From an uncultured Lachnospiraceae bacterium (GTDB taxonomy: Bacteria > Bacillota > Clostridia > Lachnospirales > Lachnospiraceae): a DNA stretch of 33,276 bases. Position 1 is the first letter of the stretch, and each line of letters opens with the position of its first letter. The translations under genes were made by a program, and so were the position numbers. Positions 9,501 through 16,900 of the stretch are shown here, piece after piece. The notes beneath the pieces are model-generated. The model saw only the letters and a list, made by a program, of their open reading frames with translations, did not search any database and was not told the origin of the DNA. The stretch lies in contig CACZIO010000036.1 in NCBI GenBank assembly GCA_902781215.1, forward strand, positions 1 through 33,276, read 5' to 3'.

Positions 9501-11283
9501 CATCGCCGTCCTCACTCACGGCAGTGTTTTCTTCGCCGGTGTACTCGTCAACGTTCTCATCAGCGTTCTCATTTTCGCGGTTAGGTTCACTCTCGCCTTC
9601 AACATTTTCAATATTTTCAATCTCTTCGATATAGGGCTCATCCAGGTCCACCTGGGTCAGGTTGAAGTCGAGGGCAAACCAGCCGCGGACCTTCTCGCCG
9701 GCGCGGGTAGGCTGGCCGGAGGCGTCGTATGTGTGCTGGTTCTTTTCAATGGTGTAGGGGGAGAAGGTGAAAATGAGGTCCTGGCCCAGGTAGGCACCCT
9801 TGTCGCCGTAGATGCCCTCGGAGTCATAGACATTCTGGGCGCGGACGGTGGCGCTGATGAATTCCTGGCCAGCCTGATTGCCGGACGCTCCGTTCCCGGA
9901 TCCGCCCTTATTCTGTGCGAGATATTCTTCCAGGGTCTGATCCGGGGTGCGGGTGCCTTCGACGGCCTCGGCGCCGAGGTACCTGTGGTAGTTATCCGGG
10001 TCGGTGACGGTCAGGGTATCGTAGTCGATATAGGCGGCCGCAATGCCGTTCTCGACGGCATTGATGCCGTTGACCTGGTCATCGGTCAGGTGAAGGTTGG
10101 CGGGCAGGCGGTAGGAGGCCGTCGGATTTGTCTCGTTGAGACTGCCTGCGGGAATGGTGTACGACAAATAGACACGGAGGAGGTCATTGGGCCCGAGTTC
10201 CGTGTTTTTGTCAACTTTTTTCCATTCGGTGATCAGGGAGCTGTCCTCAACAACCTCGCCTTCCCGGACGTGGTAATAGTAAATTCCGGTGCGGCTTCTC
10301 AGGGCACTGTCAAAGGCCAGCGGATCCAGCTGCGGGACGTAGCGGTCCTCTTCCTCATTGATTCCGGCTGAGGTCAGATCCTGCTGCGCTTCTTCGCTCA
10401 GGGTGTCCGTTCCGGCGGCATCCGATCCGGAAGCGTCCGCGCCGGCAACATCTGCACCGGGAGCTGCCATGCCATTTACGGCATTGGCCGGATCGGTCAG
10501 TCCATCCGCAGCTTCCTGACTCCCGGCACTGCCATCAATTTCTCCACCCAAAGCAGTACCGTCATTTTCTCCTTCGGAAGCAGTCATGTCCATAACGTCG
10601 CTTCTGGCTGCATTGCCGTAATCATCGCTGTCGGTCCAGCCGATCTCATCTCCGGAGCCATCGGAATCACCGCTGCCATCTGTGCCTGAACCGTCAAAGC
10701 CTTCGTCTGAGCTGATACCGTAGGCGCCTTCCTGCGTTGTCGCGACGGCCGCGGTCTCCAGGAGTGCATCCGGGTTTTCGTAACATGCCTCCGAATGGGT
10801 ATGGACTTCTTTTCCACATATGAGGACATTTTCGTAGCAGGAATCACCGTGCTGATGGCCGTCCGATTCCTCCAGCGTGCATGTCAATTCGGGGACCTCC
10901 TGCCAGCAGGTCCCCTCCTCATGGGTGTGCTCCGGGATCTCGCAGATGAGATTTCCCTCCTCGTCATAACACCCTTCTGCATGTGTGTGTTCCTCCAATG
11001 TGCAGGAATACTCCTGCCGCATGGTGTAGCAGCTGTCGCCGTGATGGTGTCCCGGGCTCTCCGGGATGGTACAGATCAGCTGCCGCTCAAAGCAGTCATC
11101 TGTGTGCTGATGTGCCTCCAGCCCGCAGTAAACCTGGCTCTCCATGGTGATCGCCGGCAGAACCAGTGCGTAGGTCGTGACAAATACGACAAGAGCGGCC
11201 ACGATGCTGATGGTTCGCGACCACAAACGGCGGGTTCTTCTATCTTTTAAGAGCTTTCTGATTTTATTTAGAAGTGTTCTCAT
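532..11283 (-). CDS. Giant LPXTG-anchored surface adhesin with VWA and Cna-B domains (3583 aa)
   Basis: Probable sortase-anchored cell-surface adhesin. In order: a basic start and membrane segment ending TYALVLPAITME (residues about 22-48); six C-x-HxH-x-C units (53-167); an acidic Gly/Asp linker; a conserved block containing LGPNDLLRVYLSYTIPAG (about 360-450); Glu/Asp/Asn-rich stretches around VRTGKPAG (about 720); an FSVYAIVYTVDF block (about 1040); a ricin-like Trp/Asn/Gly-rich region (about 1300-1578); a VWA domain (about 1795-2048) with MIDAS residues D1804, S1806, S1808 and the TDGEPS motif at D1916; an Asp-Pro-rich stretch (about 2357-2410). Cna-B or SpaA-type repeats then begin near 2568, 2782, 2914, 3069 and 3409, the last with E-box YEIVETKCPDGY. 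LPNTG (3550-3554), a hydrophobic helix and RRRR end it. GGAG lies 8 bases before the ATG. Ligand unknown. It is a paralogue of the protein at 13965-23240. Confidence 0.93.
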   Translation of the reverse strand: MRTLLNKIRKLLKDRRTRRLWSRTISIVAALVVFVTTYALVLPAITMESQVYCGLEAHQHTDDCFERQLICTIPESPGHHHGDSCYTMRQEYSCTLEEHTHAEGCYDEEGNLICEIPEHTHEEGTCWQEVPELTCTLEESDGHQHGDSCYENVLICGKEVHTHSEACYENPDALLETAAVATTQEGAYGISSDEGFDGSGTDGSGDSDGSGDEIGWTDSDDYGNAARSDVMDMTASEGENDGTALGGEIDGSAGSQEAADGLTDPANAVNGMAAPGADVAGADASGSDAAGTDTLSEEAQQDLTSAGINEEEDRYVPQLDPLAFDSALRSRTGIYYYHVREGEVVEDSSLITEWKKVDKNTELGPNDLLRVYLSYTIPAGSLNETNPTASYRLPANLHLTDDQVNGINAVENGIAAAYIDYDTLTVTDPDNYHRYLGAEAVEGTRTPDQTLEEYLAQNKGGSGNGASGNQAGQEFISATVRAQNVYDSEGIYGDKGAYLGQDLIFTFSPYTIEKNQHTYDASGQPTRAGEKVRGWFALDFNLTQVDLDEPYIEEIENIENVEGESEPNRENENADENVDEYTGEENTAVSEDGDETSVLISRELRTANIVFVEKDSSRNLDEISTSIKVVTAENYVRIEETPDDAENIENTDNADNSEEIGEEQAEDSAEGNEEDLTGQEAETGEDAEGADSEDKTDKDTEEKKDEDQTGSQDDTPEKTIMPAMSFEDSIRVRTGKPAGVEDGSAGSAAASAAEALPKKAKVTVRVEADEGTFPVGTTMVLSAVEDLDAVAETVKETVENGGAGDAAQTAGNKSNEVNTPAENNSDTDTTFAGSTENKNPKTYGFQAVDISFRDADGNEIEPAKPVRVALSSEIVEQIKADKEANENTSIADPVVVHLDDDGNAEKMDLIAPEEIQPAQGKTEEELREEMEKAQTEAEKAASKEKEKATAEQEEKDWDDADSQTSAHDQAAGDDPENNATEGRNENRAPEETNNQDQSAVEVSEKVDENQNRNQENTITDDQPTAGEDTANAPSEEPTVFFDTDSFSVYAIVYTVDFHWEVDGRQYEYSLPGGGFASFSKLMEILGVTEKDAQEESQNVSEGSPADEAAQEASQNDPENNLDDADNEDSRVRSALTMEDVQVSEETRRFVADVETVEFSSPELVWVAKVGEETTVGGLKEANELEVQYSAELTEEEIKTINAQTVEAGDWALISMLPFASEETLTVTIKDGEQFVVKVTDAQYDGSKVTALNGATGALINKTNNNAVLGTAQSQTALRAVAVTVNGDQISTADGSPELTQWTFTYIGNWNGNDHYQIRCNDGYLHLGSGSATISSSPQDLIVVTRQNNGETQIRIANDNHDALNNTSNNTSNGYSTYNNWGYTTNPGEWFTVYALTYADDPFDLDGKSRTIINNRDGGNNWQAVRDEIDDTKDSRGYYVSGNATTYTRTDNVDYSSGNDVVWTFEFVKNDSTGAYYRIKTAKGYLFIDPDVTKKSDMPSNQSHAFEHALRLESAAGDGSSSDGTLIRIVPNGDGTYLLQNRNGVSLWNYGNNQFWLSTLTQDGESDQGKLNSRFRLATRLEPPHVTVHYVDRYGNPLTGVTYTGTNPLVTQNPDGTFTIPYSWSGQTTETSVDLRTQFSKEGYTYANSHLAGNDADNREMKQDGLVIDSVLTSTSNGTNLSFKSDSGETNWNMSGNPPMGNLAYGNLTSHNLSDRFNRRPAVDGDVVPYALSNNKDIYVVLDPVPTETTGSGPGSVNPGEVQPPSLEKTMEDNGDGTYTLSLKVDAHAKNASDTNKANVLFVVDTSSSMRNITTNGSTRIIDTHDAVLDFGQKLLSYNNEQRPDAVEVSMLTFDGGVTERLDWTRSKTEFQDTVNTYLKYYYLHTGTDWEDSMDEAFKKLLNDTDDDPTFVVFFTDGEPSQYTGFHGAGENTNTNVPDPITGGTEHEPVSGGYPNFYSYFLCREASKDEMRAIVNTGAQLYGIYAYNTTNESYNGYNGREDGAKMLHNAIKYGYNTTADLTNNLFYEAKNTSDLQGAFDKIYNLITEKVGFTNVAVTDGITAGVTSSTVLNGDVSAFTYIIRDKSKAVAYKVTVAPNGAPEGTDEGTPLFWIGGDGPPVVGEIKEISTTKIVTDDDGRPILDENNKIQTETIDVEVYYYKDADDNEYIMPIAVPDETVTWDLSPFGVLKDGYSYEVNFVVWPNQDAYDLVADLNNGKRPDIEATANWAAQPLKTDSSGRQYRQGGFADYPYISRYEDNGVYAAMSNTEQNVEYYKVDNKIVNGQEVTEITGPFEKSVDPPDPMPLTASMSQIEKQWNVDRNPKVLTELLYGNKDPETGEWIPFSITFGVYISDPSEETVETDDPADPADPADPTEETDPEEPPENPAEPTAPADPADPTDPDEPADDQPAGDLYTSVTLGWQDEWNKETDDYVWVDAPAQNNVTYDGVGHKVGTRWAQDFSIATGLMLSEGQMNARHLNKSLFSSFEYNHVTYYILEEGHDYMLEETPKLSYDFDFPETKYHPMIVDGKMQSVTFSRDEKGKITGITGMTSEENGISSLKIENTLRGYINLKKVVVGKDGTSPRPTDDTKFKYHISLENPSPVFEGDHIPWYAVNGLFYHDDDFNYYHAYLEENGDLKICTEEGTLENPYDGVIGTIDPETEVFIVGGTFDQNNVTGQVIKFNDGSGDRIVTIKGNRTDAAADHLSTQADMWINQNETLTIANVPLGTHYSITETQTTGYDLVSVKSNQIQNEKASIEINGYKIEGDIIQNTDNDVTYTNKVIDGSLQITKKVTVDHEPTQTDWADGTYIFTITDADGKPAVGRVNGQWIGEDGRISITVENGAAASVVLTDLRIGEYTITEEEPDNGTVLEVFTVDGVSKTVKDGVVAGSDRKITVTANQNTTATFTNNIDTTAVNVQKVWTDDGRQGVDHTGQTIQYKIYRIPYQMVDDPDHEGQKIRGASYPVQEVTSNLVPDLAANGFTGLLQYNSQDSAKSWKETVSRLPKAGKYTPVGETDAVQVFYEYYVTEETEVPGYKTSIDGSLINEGENQGTYSYIITNEPMGPTDQETGIDVRKEWKTAAGEDDEDLHKNDTILLDVTQKKYEAKVLIGTGAQAEPRMLYPITINLSDKNGNNSNPRVNHTYVVYVPQGASFTMEPHWVENGTNAPEHTVYVYGNGITVTPRNQSPSATTYTDKPGRTYYYPGATFTIAEVDEAKEISLELHAGNDKWMNLYDMYHYSEAPSYTDRHEWTCEMTSTYEIIWDLNEMLENVLEGAEGPAQTDPVLIGTSHPTYTMTLTNNESGLPTVISNGENAPGHGEGSAVQTWEGSITHLPLYEYKDSGVDAGKSFIYTYELTEAAIGSDTTNTVNPPGQPGEWNGQTSSYLVKWDQDTQTGVWTITNQKKPPIDIVLYKVEESDFPDHSSLLQGAEFKLIKYTSLKPRAKDMSWGNSGESTVVSDDPQNPGIFSFENLDAGYYEIVETKCPDGYIKLTESPVFQVRYNKDSAVPEILLVNGSGENAGQPIDGNISGLVKVENAAIVVGNTPGAALPNTGGPGTRLFTILGSILILGAGVLLWRRRRLI

Positions 11284-11581
11284 GATGCTCTCCTACAATC
11301 CACAAAAATAGTACCATGCTCTGTAGAGCCGTTGATGACTACATGGTGCAGATCATAGGGCGCTGGATATGAAGACAATGCTGACTGTAAGTGTTGCGGT
11401 TTCCATTCGCCCCTGTTTCAGTCCGTATGGGGTGTCCGTCCTGGAGTGTCCGTAGCTGTGGTGCCGGGGTATCCGTCCTGGCGTACTTGTATCGATAATT
11501 CTGTACCGGCTGCCCAAAAACAAGGGCTCAGTACCGGTTCGAACGCAGCTAAAGTGAAGTCCGTACAGGAATATCCGTCAA
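11284..11581 (-). promoter_or_regulatory. 5' leader of the first giant adhesin gene, partly shared with its paralogue
   Basis: This gene-free stretch resembles, in parts, the leader of the second adhesin (23241-23475). Shared pieces, read on the minus strand: TTTGACGGAT around 11572-11582, a possible -35; TTCATATCC followed by GGC/AGC-CCCTA and ATCTGCA at about 11347-11373; and GTGGATT-GTAGGAG before the ATG. No matching -10 box is clear. ACGGA occurs six times on the minus strand between 11422 and 11578. The 16-mer GGGGTGTCCGTCCTGG (plus, 11429-11444) recurs with one change at 11466-11481. No convincing open frame was found. Confidence 0.45.
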
Positions 11582-11661
11582 AAAAGTACAGTATTGCATT
11601 AAATCAGCTATATAATAGCACCGCGGGTGACTAAAAAGGCGTCACTGGAAGGTTATTTTTG

Positions 11662-11729
11662 TGTCAAACGTCTGTTTCGATAGCCGTCGAAGCGCCCGTT
11701 TAGATAGCTTTCGAAACAGACGTTTCGAC
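11662..11729. repeat. Fold-back inverted repeat with nested direct repeats
   Basis: AAACGTCTGTTTCGATAGC (11666-11684) is matched at 18 of 19 positions by the inverted copy at 11707-11725. With one bulged base the arms extend outwards by TGTC/GACA. The 22-base centre contains a second GATAGC-TCGAA unit, so the element also has a direct repeat. It sits between the terminator of the AAA/nuclease gene and the leader of the first adhesin. It lacks a T-run and is not a terminator. Confidence 0.7.
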
Positions 11730-11737
11730 AACAGCGC

Positions 11738-11785
11738 AAAAACCGGCCCCGGGAAGGGGATCCCCCATTCCCGGAGCCGGTTTTT
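11738..11785 (-). terminator. Strong terminator of the AAA/PD-(D/E)XK gene (symmetrical)
   Basis: AAAAACCGGC and a C/G-rich arm pair with the mirror arm ending GCCGGTTTTT, a stem of about 20 bp with few mismatches around a GGATCC-type centre. A-runs and T-runs flank both sides, so it can stop transcription in both directions. It lies about 130 bases after the stop at 11916. Confidence 0.85.
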
Positions 11786-11873
11786 GGTCATCGTTTATTT
11801 CTTTTTCTGCTTATCGGTATCTTTTGATGTTTGCGAATATGTTCAGATATGTTCAGCATTCTGAATTCATCGA

Positions 11874-11903
11874 CTGCAGATTATCATGTCTGCAGATTAT
11901 CAT
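11874..11903. repeat. 16-bp tandem repeat just after the stop of the AAA/PD-(D/E)XK gene
   Basis: CTGCAGATTATCAT occurs at 11874-11887 and 11890-11903, a period of 16 bases, starting 13 bases past the stop codon. A second short pair, ATGTTCAG twice, follows near 11838-11856. Confidence 0.7.
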
Positions 11904-11915
11904 TTCTGCTGATGA

Positions 11916-13682
11916 TCATCCTTTATCTTTTTCATCCGCCTTGCCATCCTGCTTCTTATCATCGGACTCGATCAGGATCTTTTTGCCTGCAAAGGCAAAG
12001 CCGTAGTGACGGATCCTGCCCTGGTCGACGCCGCGGGTCAGGATGTCCCGGTCATAGTCCCTGTTCCGAATCTGATGGAGGGCTGCACTGGCTGTGTCAT
12101 GCAGAGTGGCTTCCCTAGCCGGGTCGTGCACTTTGAACTCCATGACAATAGCCGGAAGGTCCGGTGCAGCCGGGATCATGGCAACGTCGTAGCGCCCGTA
12201 TCCGCTCTCCCGGTTGGAGCGGATCTCATAGCGCCGCGTCTCACCTGCGATCAGGCCGAGGACAAATCCGTGGTAGAAACGCTCGGGCTGCGACACTTCC
12301 GAAGGTTTACTGCCGGTATCGAAACTGCTGAAGGTTTCCTGCGCGACCCGGTCCATGTAGAGGTTCATCTCCTCCAGATTTCCCGAAATCATGGCCTGGA
12401 CAAAGTCATTCCACGGGACATCCTGTCCACCGAACCAGCGCCGGATCATACGCCGGAACATGAATTCCACCTCCTGATTGGTCAGGGTGAGGCGGTAAAT
12501 CCACTCGCCGATGTTTTCATCCAGCTCCCGGTCTTCAACTTTCAGATATCCGGCAGCCAGGAGCAGGCCCCATAAGGCATTTTCGTTCTCCGCCAGCTGG
12601 TCATAGACGACCTGCTCATCCACGGATACATGCAGAGACTCTCCCTTCAGCAGCGCCTCCATGTCGCGTTTGATCTTTGCGGATCCTCTGCGGATCAGGG
12701 AATTGATCAGGCTGTTGGAACTGGTGTCGGCCCAGTACGTATCAAAAACACCGCTGTCCAGATACTGTGTGATCGACCAGGGATTATAGATGTCACGGCA
12801 CCTGCCGAAGCAGAAGCCGTCGTACCAGCGCTTCACCTTGTCTCTCTGGCCGCCAAGTCCCCGCTCCTCCATGGCCGCAAAAACTTCCTCTTCTGTGAAG
12901 CCGAAGGCCTCCGCATACTCCGGCGACGTCGTTGTCACGACCTTCATATTGTTCAGGTCGGAAAAAATGGACTCTCTGCTGACGCGTGTGATGCCTGTCA
13001 GCAGAGCGCGGGCCAGGTGGCGGTTTGTCTTGAAGGTGTTGTTGAACAGGGCGCGGATGAAGTCGACGATCTCCTGCCAGTAACCGCCGGTCCAGGCTTC
13101 CTGCAGCGGCGTATCATATTCATCCAGCAGGATCAGGACCGGTTTCTGATAGTAGGCATGAAGCCATGCTGACAGCTGCTGGATCGAGGTGGTCACCAGG
13201 GTGTCGTCGATCTTCCGGTTCGGATCGTCATTGGCCAGATATCTGGACAGCGCATCGAATCTGCTCTTTTCTTCAACGCTGAGCACGTCGGAATCCTTCA
13301 GATATGCGTGCGCCCTGTAAGCCTGTTCGACGGCGTCAATGATCCCGTCCCTGGCTCCCCTGAGCGTATTGAGCTTCACGCCGGCAAAGGTCAGAAAGAT
13401 GCAGGGCATTGTTCCCTGCAGTTTCCGGAAACGTTCATCCTGCCAGATCGACAGTCCCTTGAAAAGTTCCCCTCTGCCCTGATAGCGCGTGGAAAAAAAG
13501 CAGTCCAGCATGCTCATGTTCAGGGTCTTGCCGAAGCGCCTCGGGCGTGTGATCAGCGTGACGACATCCTCCGCGTCCCACCACTGCCGGATGAAGTCCG
13601 TCTTGTCGATATAGAAACAGTCTTTCTCCCGCAGCCTGTCAAAATACTGCTCCCCGATACTGATCGTCTTTGCCTGCTTCAC
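11916..13682 (-). CDS. AAA-ATPase-like protein with C-terminal PD-(D/E)XK nuclease domain (588 aa)
   Basis: Belongs to the large, uncharacterised family in gut bacteria that joins an AAA-ATPase-like domain to a DUF1703-type PD-(D/E)XK domain. Its cellular role is not known. Visible: a Walker A-like RPRRFGKT at 46-53; Walker B LLDEYD at 185-190; the family motif TGITRVSRESIFSDLNN at about 229-245; and a C-terminal nuclease core with D499 in GRYDVAM and E515-F-K517 after a hydrophobic strand. Length is usual for the family, so it appears intact. The start codon is GTG at 13682, preceded by GGAGG six bases upstream; no better ATG fits. The tail is a charged Lys/Asp string. It sits alone between the two giant adhesins with its own terminator, so it is not obviously in their transcription units. 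Confidence 0.9.
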   Translation of the reverse strand: MKQAKTISIGEQYFDRLREKDCFYIDKTDFIRQWWDAEDVVTLITRPRRFGKTLNMSMLDCFFSTRYQGRGELFKGLSIWQDERFRKLQGTMPCIFLTFAGVKLNTLRGARDGIIDAVEQAYRAHAYLKDSDVLSVEEKSRFDALSRYLANDDPNRKIDDTLVTTSIQQLSAWLHAYYQKPVLILLDEYDTPLQEAWTGGYWQEIVDFIRALFNNTFKTNRHLARALLTGITRVSRESIFSDLNNMKVVTTTSPEYAEAFGFTEEEVFAAMEERGLGGQRDKVKRWYDGFCFGRCRDIYNPWSITQYLDSGVFDTYWADTSSNSLINSLIRRGSAKIKRDMEALLKGESLHVSVDEQVVYDQLAENENALWGLLLAAGYLKVEDRELDENIGEWIYRLTLTNQEVEFMFRRMIRRWFGGQDVPWNDFVQAMISGNLEEMNLYMDRVAQETFSSFDTGSKPSEVSQPERFYHGFVLGLIAGETRRYEIRSNRESGYGRYDVAMIPAAPDLPAIVMEFKVHDPAREATLHDTASAALHQIRNRDYDRDILTRGVDQGRIRHYGFAFAGKKILIESDDKKQDGKADEKDKG

Positions 13683-13695
13683 TGCCCGCCTCCGG

Positions 13696-13768
13696 TTGGT
13701 TTCGATTGGTTTCTCTGCCCCATATATATGGGCTGGTTCTCTATAAAAAAACTACCACGTTTGGTTTC
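13696..13768 (-). promoter_or_regulatory. Operator-like repeats and palindrome before the AAA/PD-(D/E)XK gene
   Basis: TTGGTTTC (GAAACCAA on the coding strand) occurs at 13696-13703, 13706-13713 and 13761-13768. Between them lies the perfect 14-bp palindrome CCCATATATATGGG (13719-13732). The spacing suggests a repressor site region, but no clear -35/-10 pair could be assigned, and no regulator gene is adjacent. Confidence 0.4.
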
Positions 13769-13926
13769 TTTGTGCAAGGCAGCGGCGGGCAGGCACTGCG
13801 TGCGCTGTGTGCGACCGATCATCATCTGAAATAAATGCTGAAGCAGGCCCCGAACAATCCGTCCACGACCTGCTCCTGTGATGCTCTAATGTATCCCTGC
13901 TGTCACTTCTCATGTACAACAAAACC

Positions 13927-13956
13927 CTCTATGAAGAAATCTCCGTCATTCTTCAT
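13927..13956 (-). terminator. Possible weak terminator of the second giant adhesin gene
   Basis: ATGAAGAA (13931-13938 on the plus strand) pairs with TTCTTCAT (13949-13956). On the minus strand the stem is followed by AGAGGGTTTTGTTG, a short and imperfect T-run. It lies 9 bases past the TGA at 13965. The rest of 13683-13926 holds no gene that I can support. Confidence 0.35.
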
Positions 13957-13964
13957 AAAATGAT

Positions 13965-16900
13965 TCATTCCTGTTGAATACCTCCATACTCCCTGCGCAG
14001 CCACAGGCAGAGGCCCGCCAGTGCGGTGAGCAGGAGACCGGTGAGGTAAATCCGGAGGGTGCCGGGACCGCCGGAATTTGGAAGGGCAGCGCCGGGTTCA
14101 TTGACCACCGTCACCGTGGCATTCTGAATAGATACCTTTGGATTGTCGGAAATCACAACCCATTGCTCTGCAGCCTTGCTCTCGTCCTTCTGGAGAATCT
14201 GTACGCCCGACTCTGAAACTCTGATATAGAAGGCAGGGTCACTGCTGAGAATATATCCCTCCGGAGCGAGTGTTTCCTTGATCTCATAATAACCGAGAGC
14301 CAGTGATCTGAATGTCAGCCTTCCTCTGTTGCTGCCTTCACCCGCTGTCGTCTGTGCTTCAGTTCTGCCGCCTTCCAGACCGCGTGTATCCATGTTGCCG
14401 GTCTTCTCCGGATCGATTTGTCTCAGGGTAAAGGCCGCGCCATTCAGCCTTTCAGCTGTATTATTACTGTCGACTTTTTCAACGATCAGATCCACTGTAT
14501 TTTTCCTGTTATAGGCAGTCAGTACGCCTGCCCTGACCTGGTCGGTAGAAATCTGCTGCAGAGTGAAGCCTTCAGGGACAGATTCCTCCGCAATGGTGTA
14601 ATAGCAATTCAGTCCATTGTAGGTTGCCGGAAGTGTCGTGCTGCTATTTGATAACAGCCCGTTTCCGGAAACGTTAAACTGCTGTGTCCAGACTCCTCCA
14701 CCCCCAAGAGTTATCGTCTTTGTCCCTCCAGTCATTGCCGATTCCTGTATAACCGTTCCTGTATTCGTAAACTGAAGCTGTCCAATTCTGTCATTTTGGT
14801 ATCCGGAATAGTTCCAGTTTTGTGTCAAAACCGTAATGCTCAAATCCTTGCTGATATTTTGAATCGTAAGCCGGCGATAATACGTATTGTAAGTTACAAT
14901 CCCTGACTCATAATGCCTTCCATCCTGATCTGTTACAGTTATTGTTTCAACAGAACGAGTCGAATTATTATATCCCCAGTTTATTGTCAAGTCTCCATTT
15001 CCGGATCCTGTTCTCGTTGTAAAGCTGTTTGTAGTTGCACTATATCCGCCAGATCCATTTCCAGTATATCTGAAATCTACATTTACATTGTAGTTCTCAG
15101 GGCTTCCTTCTACCCACTGCACCAGCTTCAGATCGAGTGTCCCGTCATAGTCCATGGGGTTGCCGTAGAAATCGAGCCATTGTTTGCGGACAGTGATTCT
15201 GCCCTCCTCTATGACCGGTGTATTCGGCACGGTGAGTTTCAGGTTTTCACCGTCCCATGTCACATTTTCGGGCCTGTTCACTTCACCGCTGATCTTCCCG
15301 TCGATGATCGTAAATGTGACCTGGCTGGTCAGGCCTGCGTATCCGGTCGGCGCTGTTGTTTCTTCCAGTGTATAGCTGCCGTCCGGGAGGTCTTCAAAGA
15401 GGTATACGCCGGTATCCGTACCGGCTTCAGTGCCGGCAGGTCTTGTGTATACGGTATCCTCTGTTTCGTCTCCGTCTTTTGTTTTTGTCAGTGTAAATAC
15501 GGCACCCGGCAGGGGCATATTATTCTCATCCACCTTGTTTACTGTAATGTCGACGGAATGGATCTTGTTCGTGAAGATGACATGATTATCGCGGTCGGCC
15601 ACGATTGTTCCGGTAATACTGCCGTCACTGATATCTGATGCGGTCGAAGAGGATTCTACCGTGCTGCCATTTCGGATCTCCGTGCGGATATTGATGAGGT
15701 CGTATCCTCTTTCCTCTTCTTCCTTGATCGTATAAATGGAACCAACCGGAATATTCGCAAGATTGAGGATCTCACTCTGCATCATCTTGAGTGTGGCCGA
15801 TACATGATTGGGATCGGCGCAGTCCATCTCATTGCCGTGAAGAGCGATCGTGATTTCCCGCGTCCCGTCATGGTAGGTGACAGATGTCGGCCCCGGAACA
15901 TCTTCATCAAAGATTCCTTCCTGCTCTGTACACCATGCCTCATATACATCTCCGGATTCCGTTGTCAGCGTCAGCGTATGAGACTGATGGGTGACCATTC
16001 TGTCCACTCCGGTTACGACTGCCTGGTAATAATTATAGTCATCGTCATGATAGAACAGGCCGTTCACGCCGTACCAGGGAATACTGTCTCCTGTAAAGGG
16101 TCCCGGATCTGTAGAGTTGTAGAGGCTGATCGTATATGTGAATTTGGTATCATCCTCAGGCTGCGGTGTCTTGCCGTCCTTTCCAACGACATGCTTTTCC
16201 AGATTGATATAGCCGCGCAGGGTGTTTTCAATCTTCAGGGATTCCAGATCAAATGCGGCATCGGTCATGGATGTGATCTCCACCTCATGAGCCGGCTCCG
16301 TGATGGTCGTCACTCCTTCTATAGAGGACAGATTCACACTCCGCAGGACACCGTCCACCAGCATCGGGTGATAGACCGGTGCAGTATAATCAAATTCGTA
16401 TGTCACCCAGGAATTTTCTCCCTCGGGGATTACCTCCTCGATTTTGTAATCATGCCCTGATTCCAGAATGTAATAGGTGATACCGCCGAATTCGCCGGAA
16501 GGATAGGCGGTTTTATCCAGCCCCAGCGCTTCCATATGGGCGCTGCTGAGCATCAGACCTGTTGCGATGGAAAAGTTTTGTGCCCAGCGTGTGCCCACCA
16601 CAACGGGATGTCCATTGTAGGTGACAGTGCGGGTGCTGCCGGGCTCCCAGATATATTTTCCCTGTGTTTCGTCCCAGCCAAGCCGGATCGTGGTATAGGG
16701 CGTTCTCGTGTTCTCCGTGGAGCTGCCTTCGCCGGCACCCTCGCCTTCTCCAGCGTCCTCACCTTCACCAGAGGAGCTGCCTTGTCCATCGCCCTCGCCT
16801 TCACCGTCGTCTGTCTCCTCTGCACCTCCGTCTCTGTAGACATCGTATTCAATATAAAATCCCGTGCTGTTTCCGTTTTCATCATACAGGAGCTGGGCGA

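Noticed and set aside
8593-10371. 592-codon plus-strand open frame opposite the first adhesin gene
   Set aside because: Same reason: it mirrors the Glu/Asp-rich region of the adhesin and shows no recognisable protein features.
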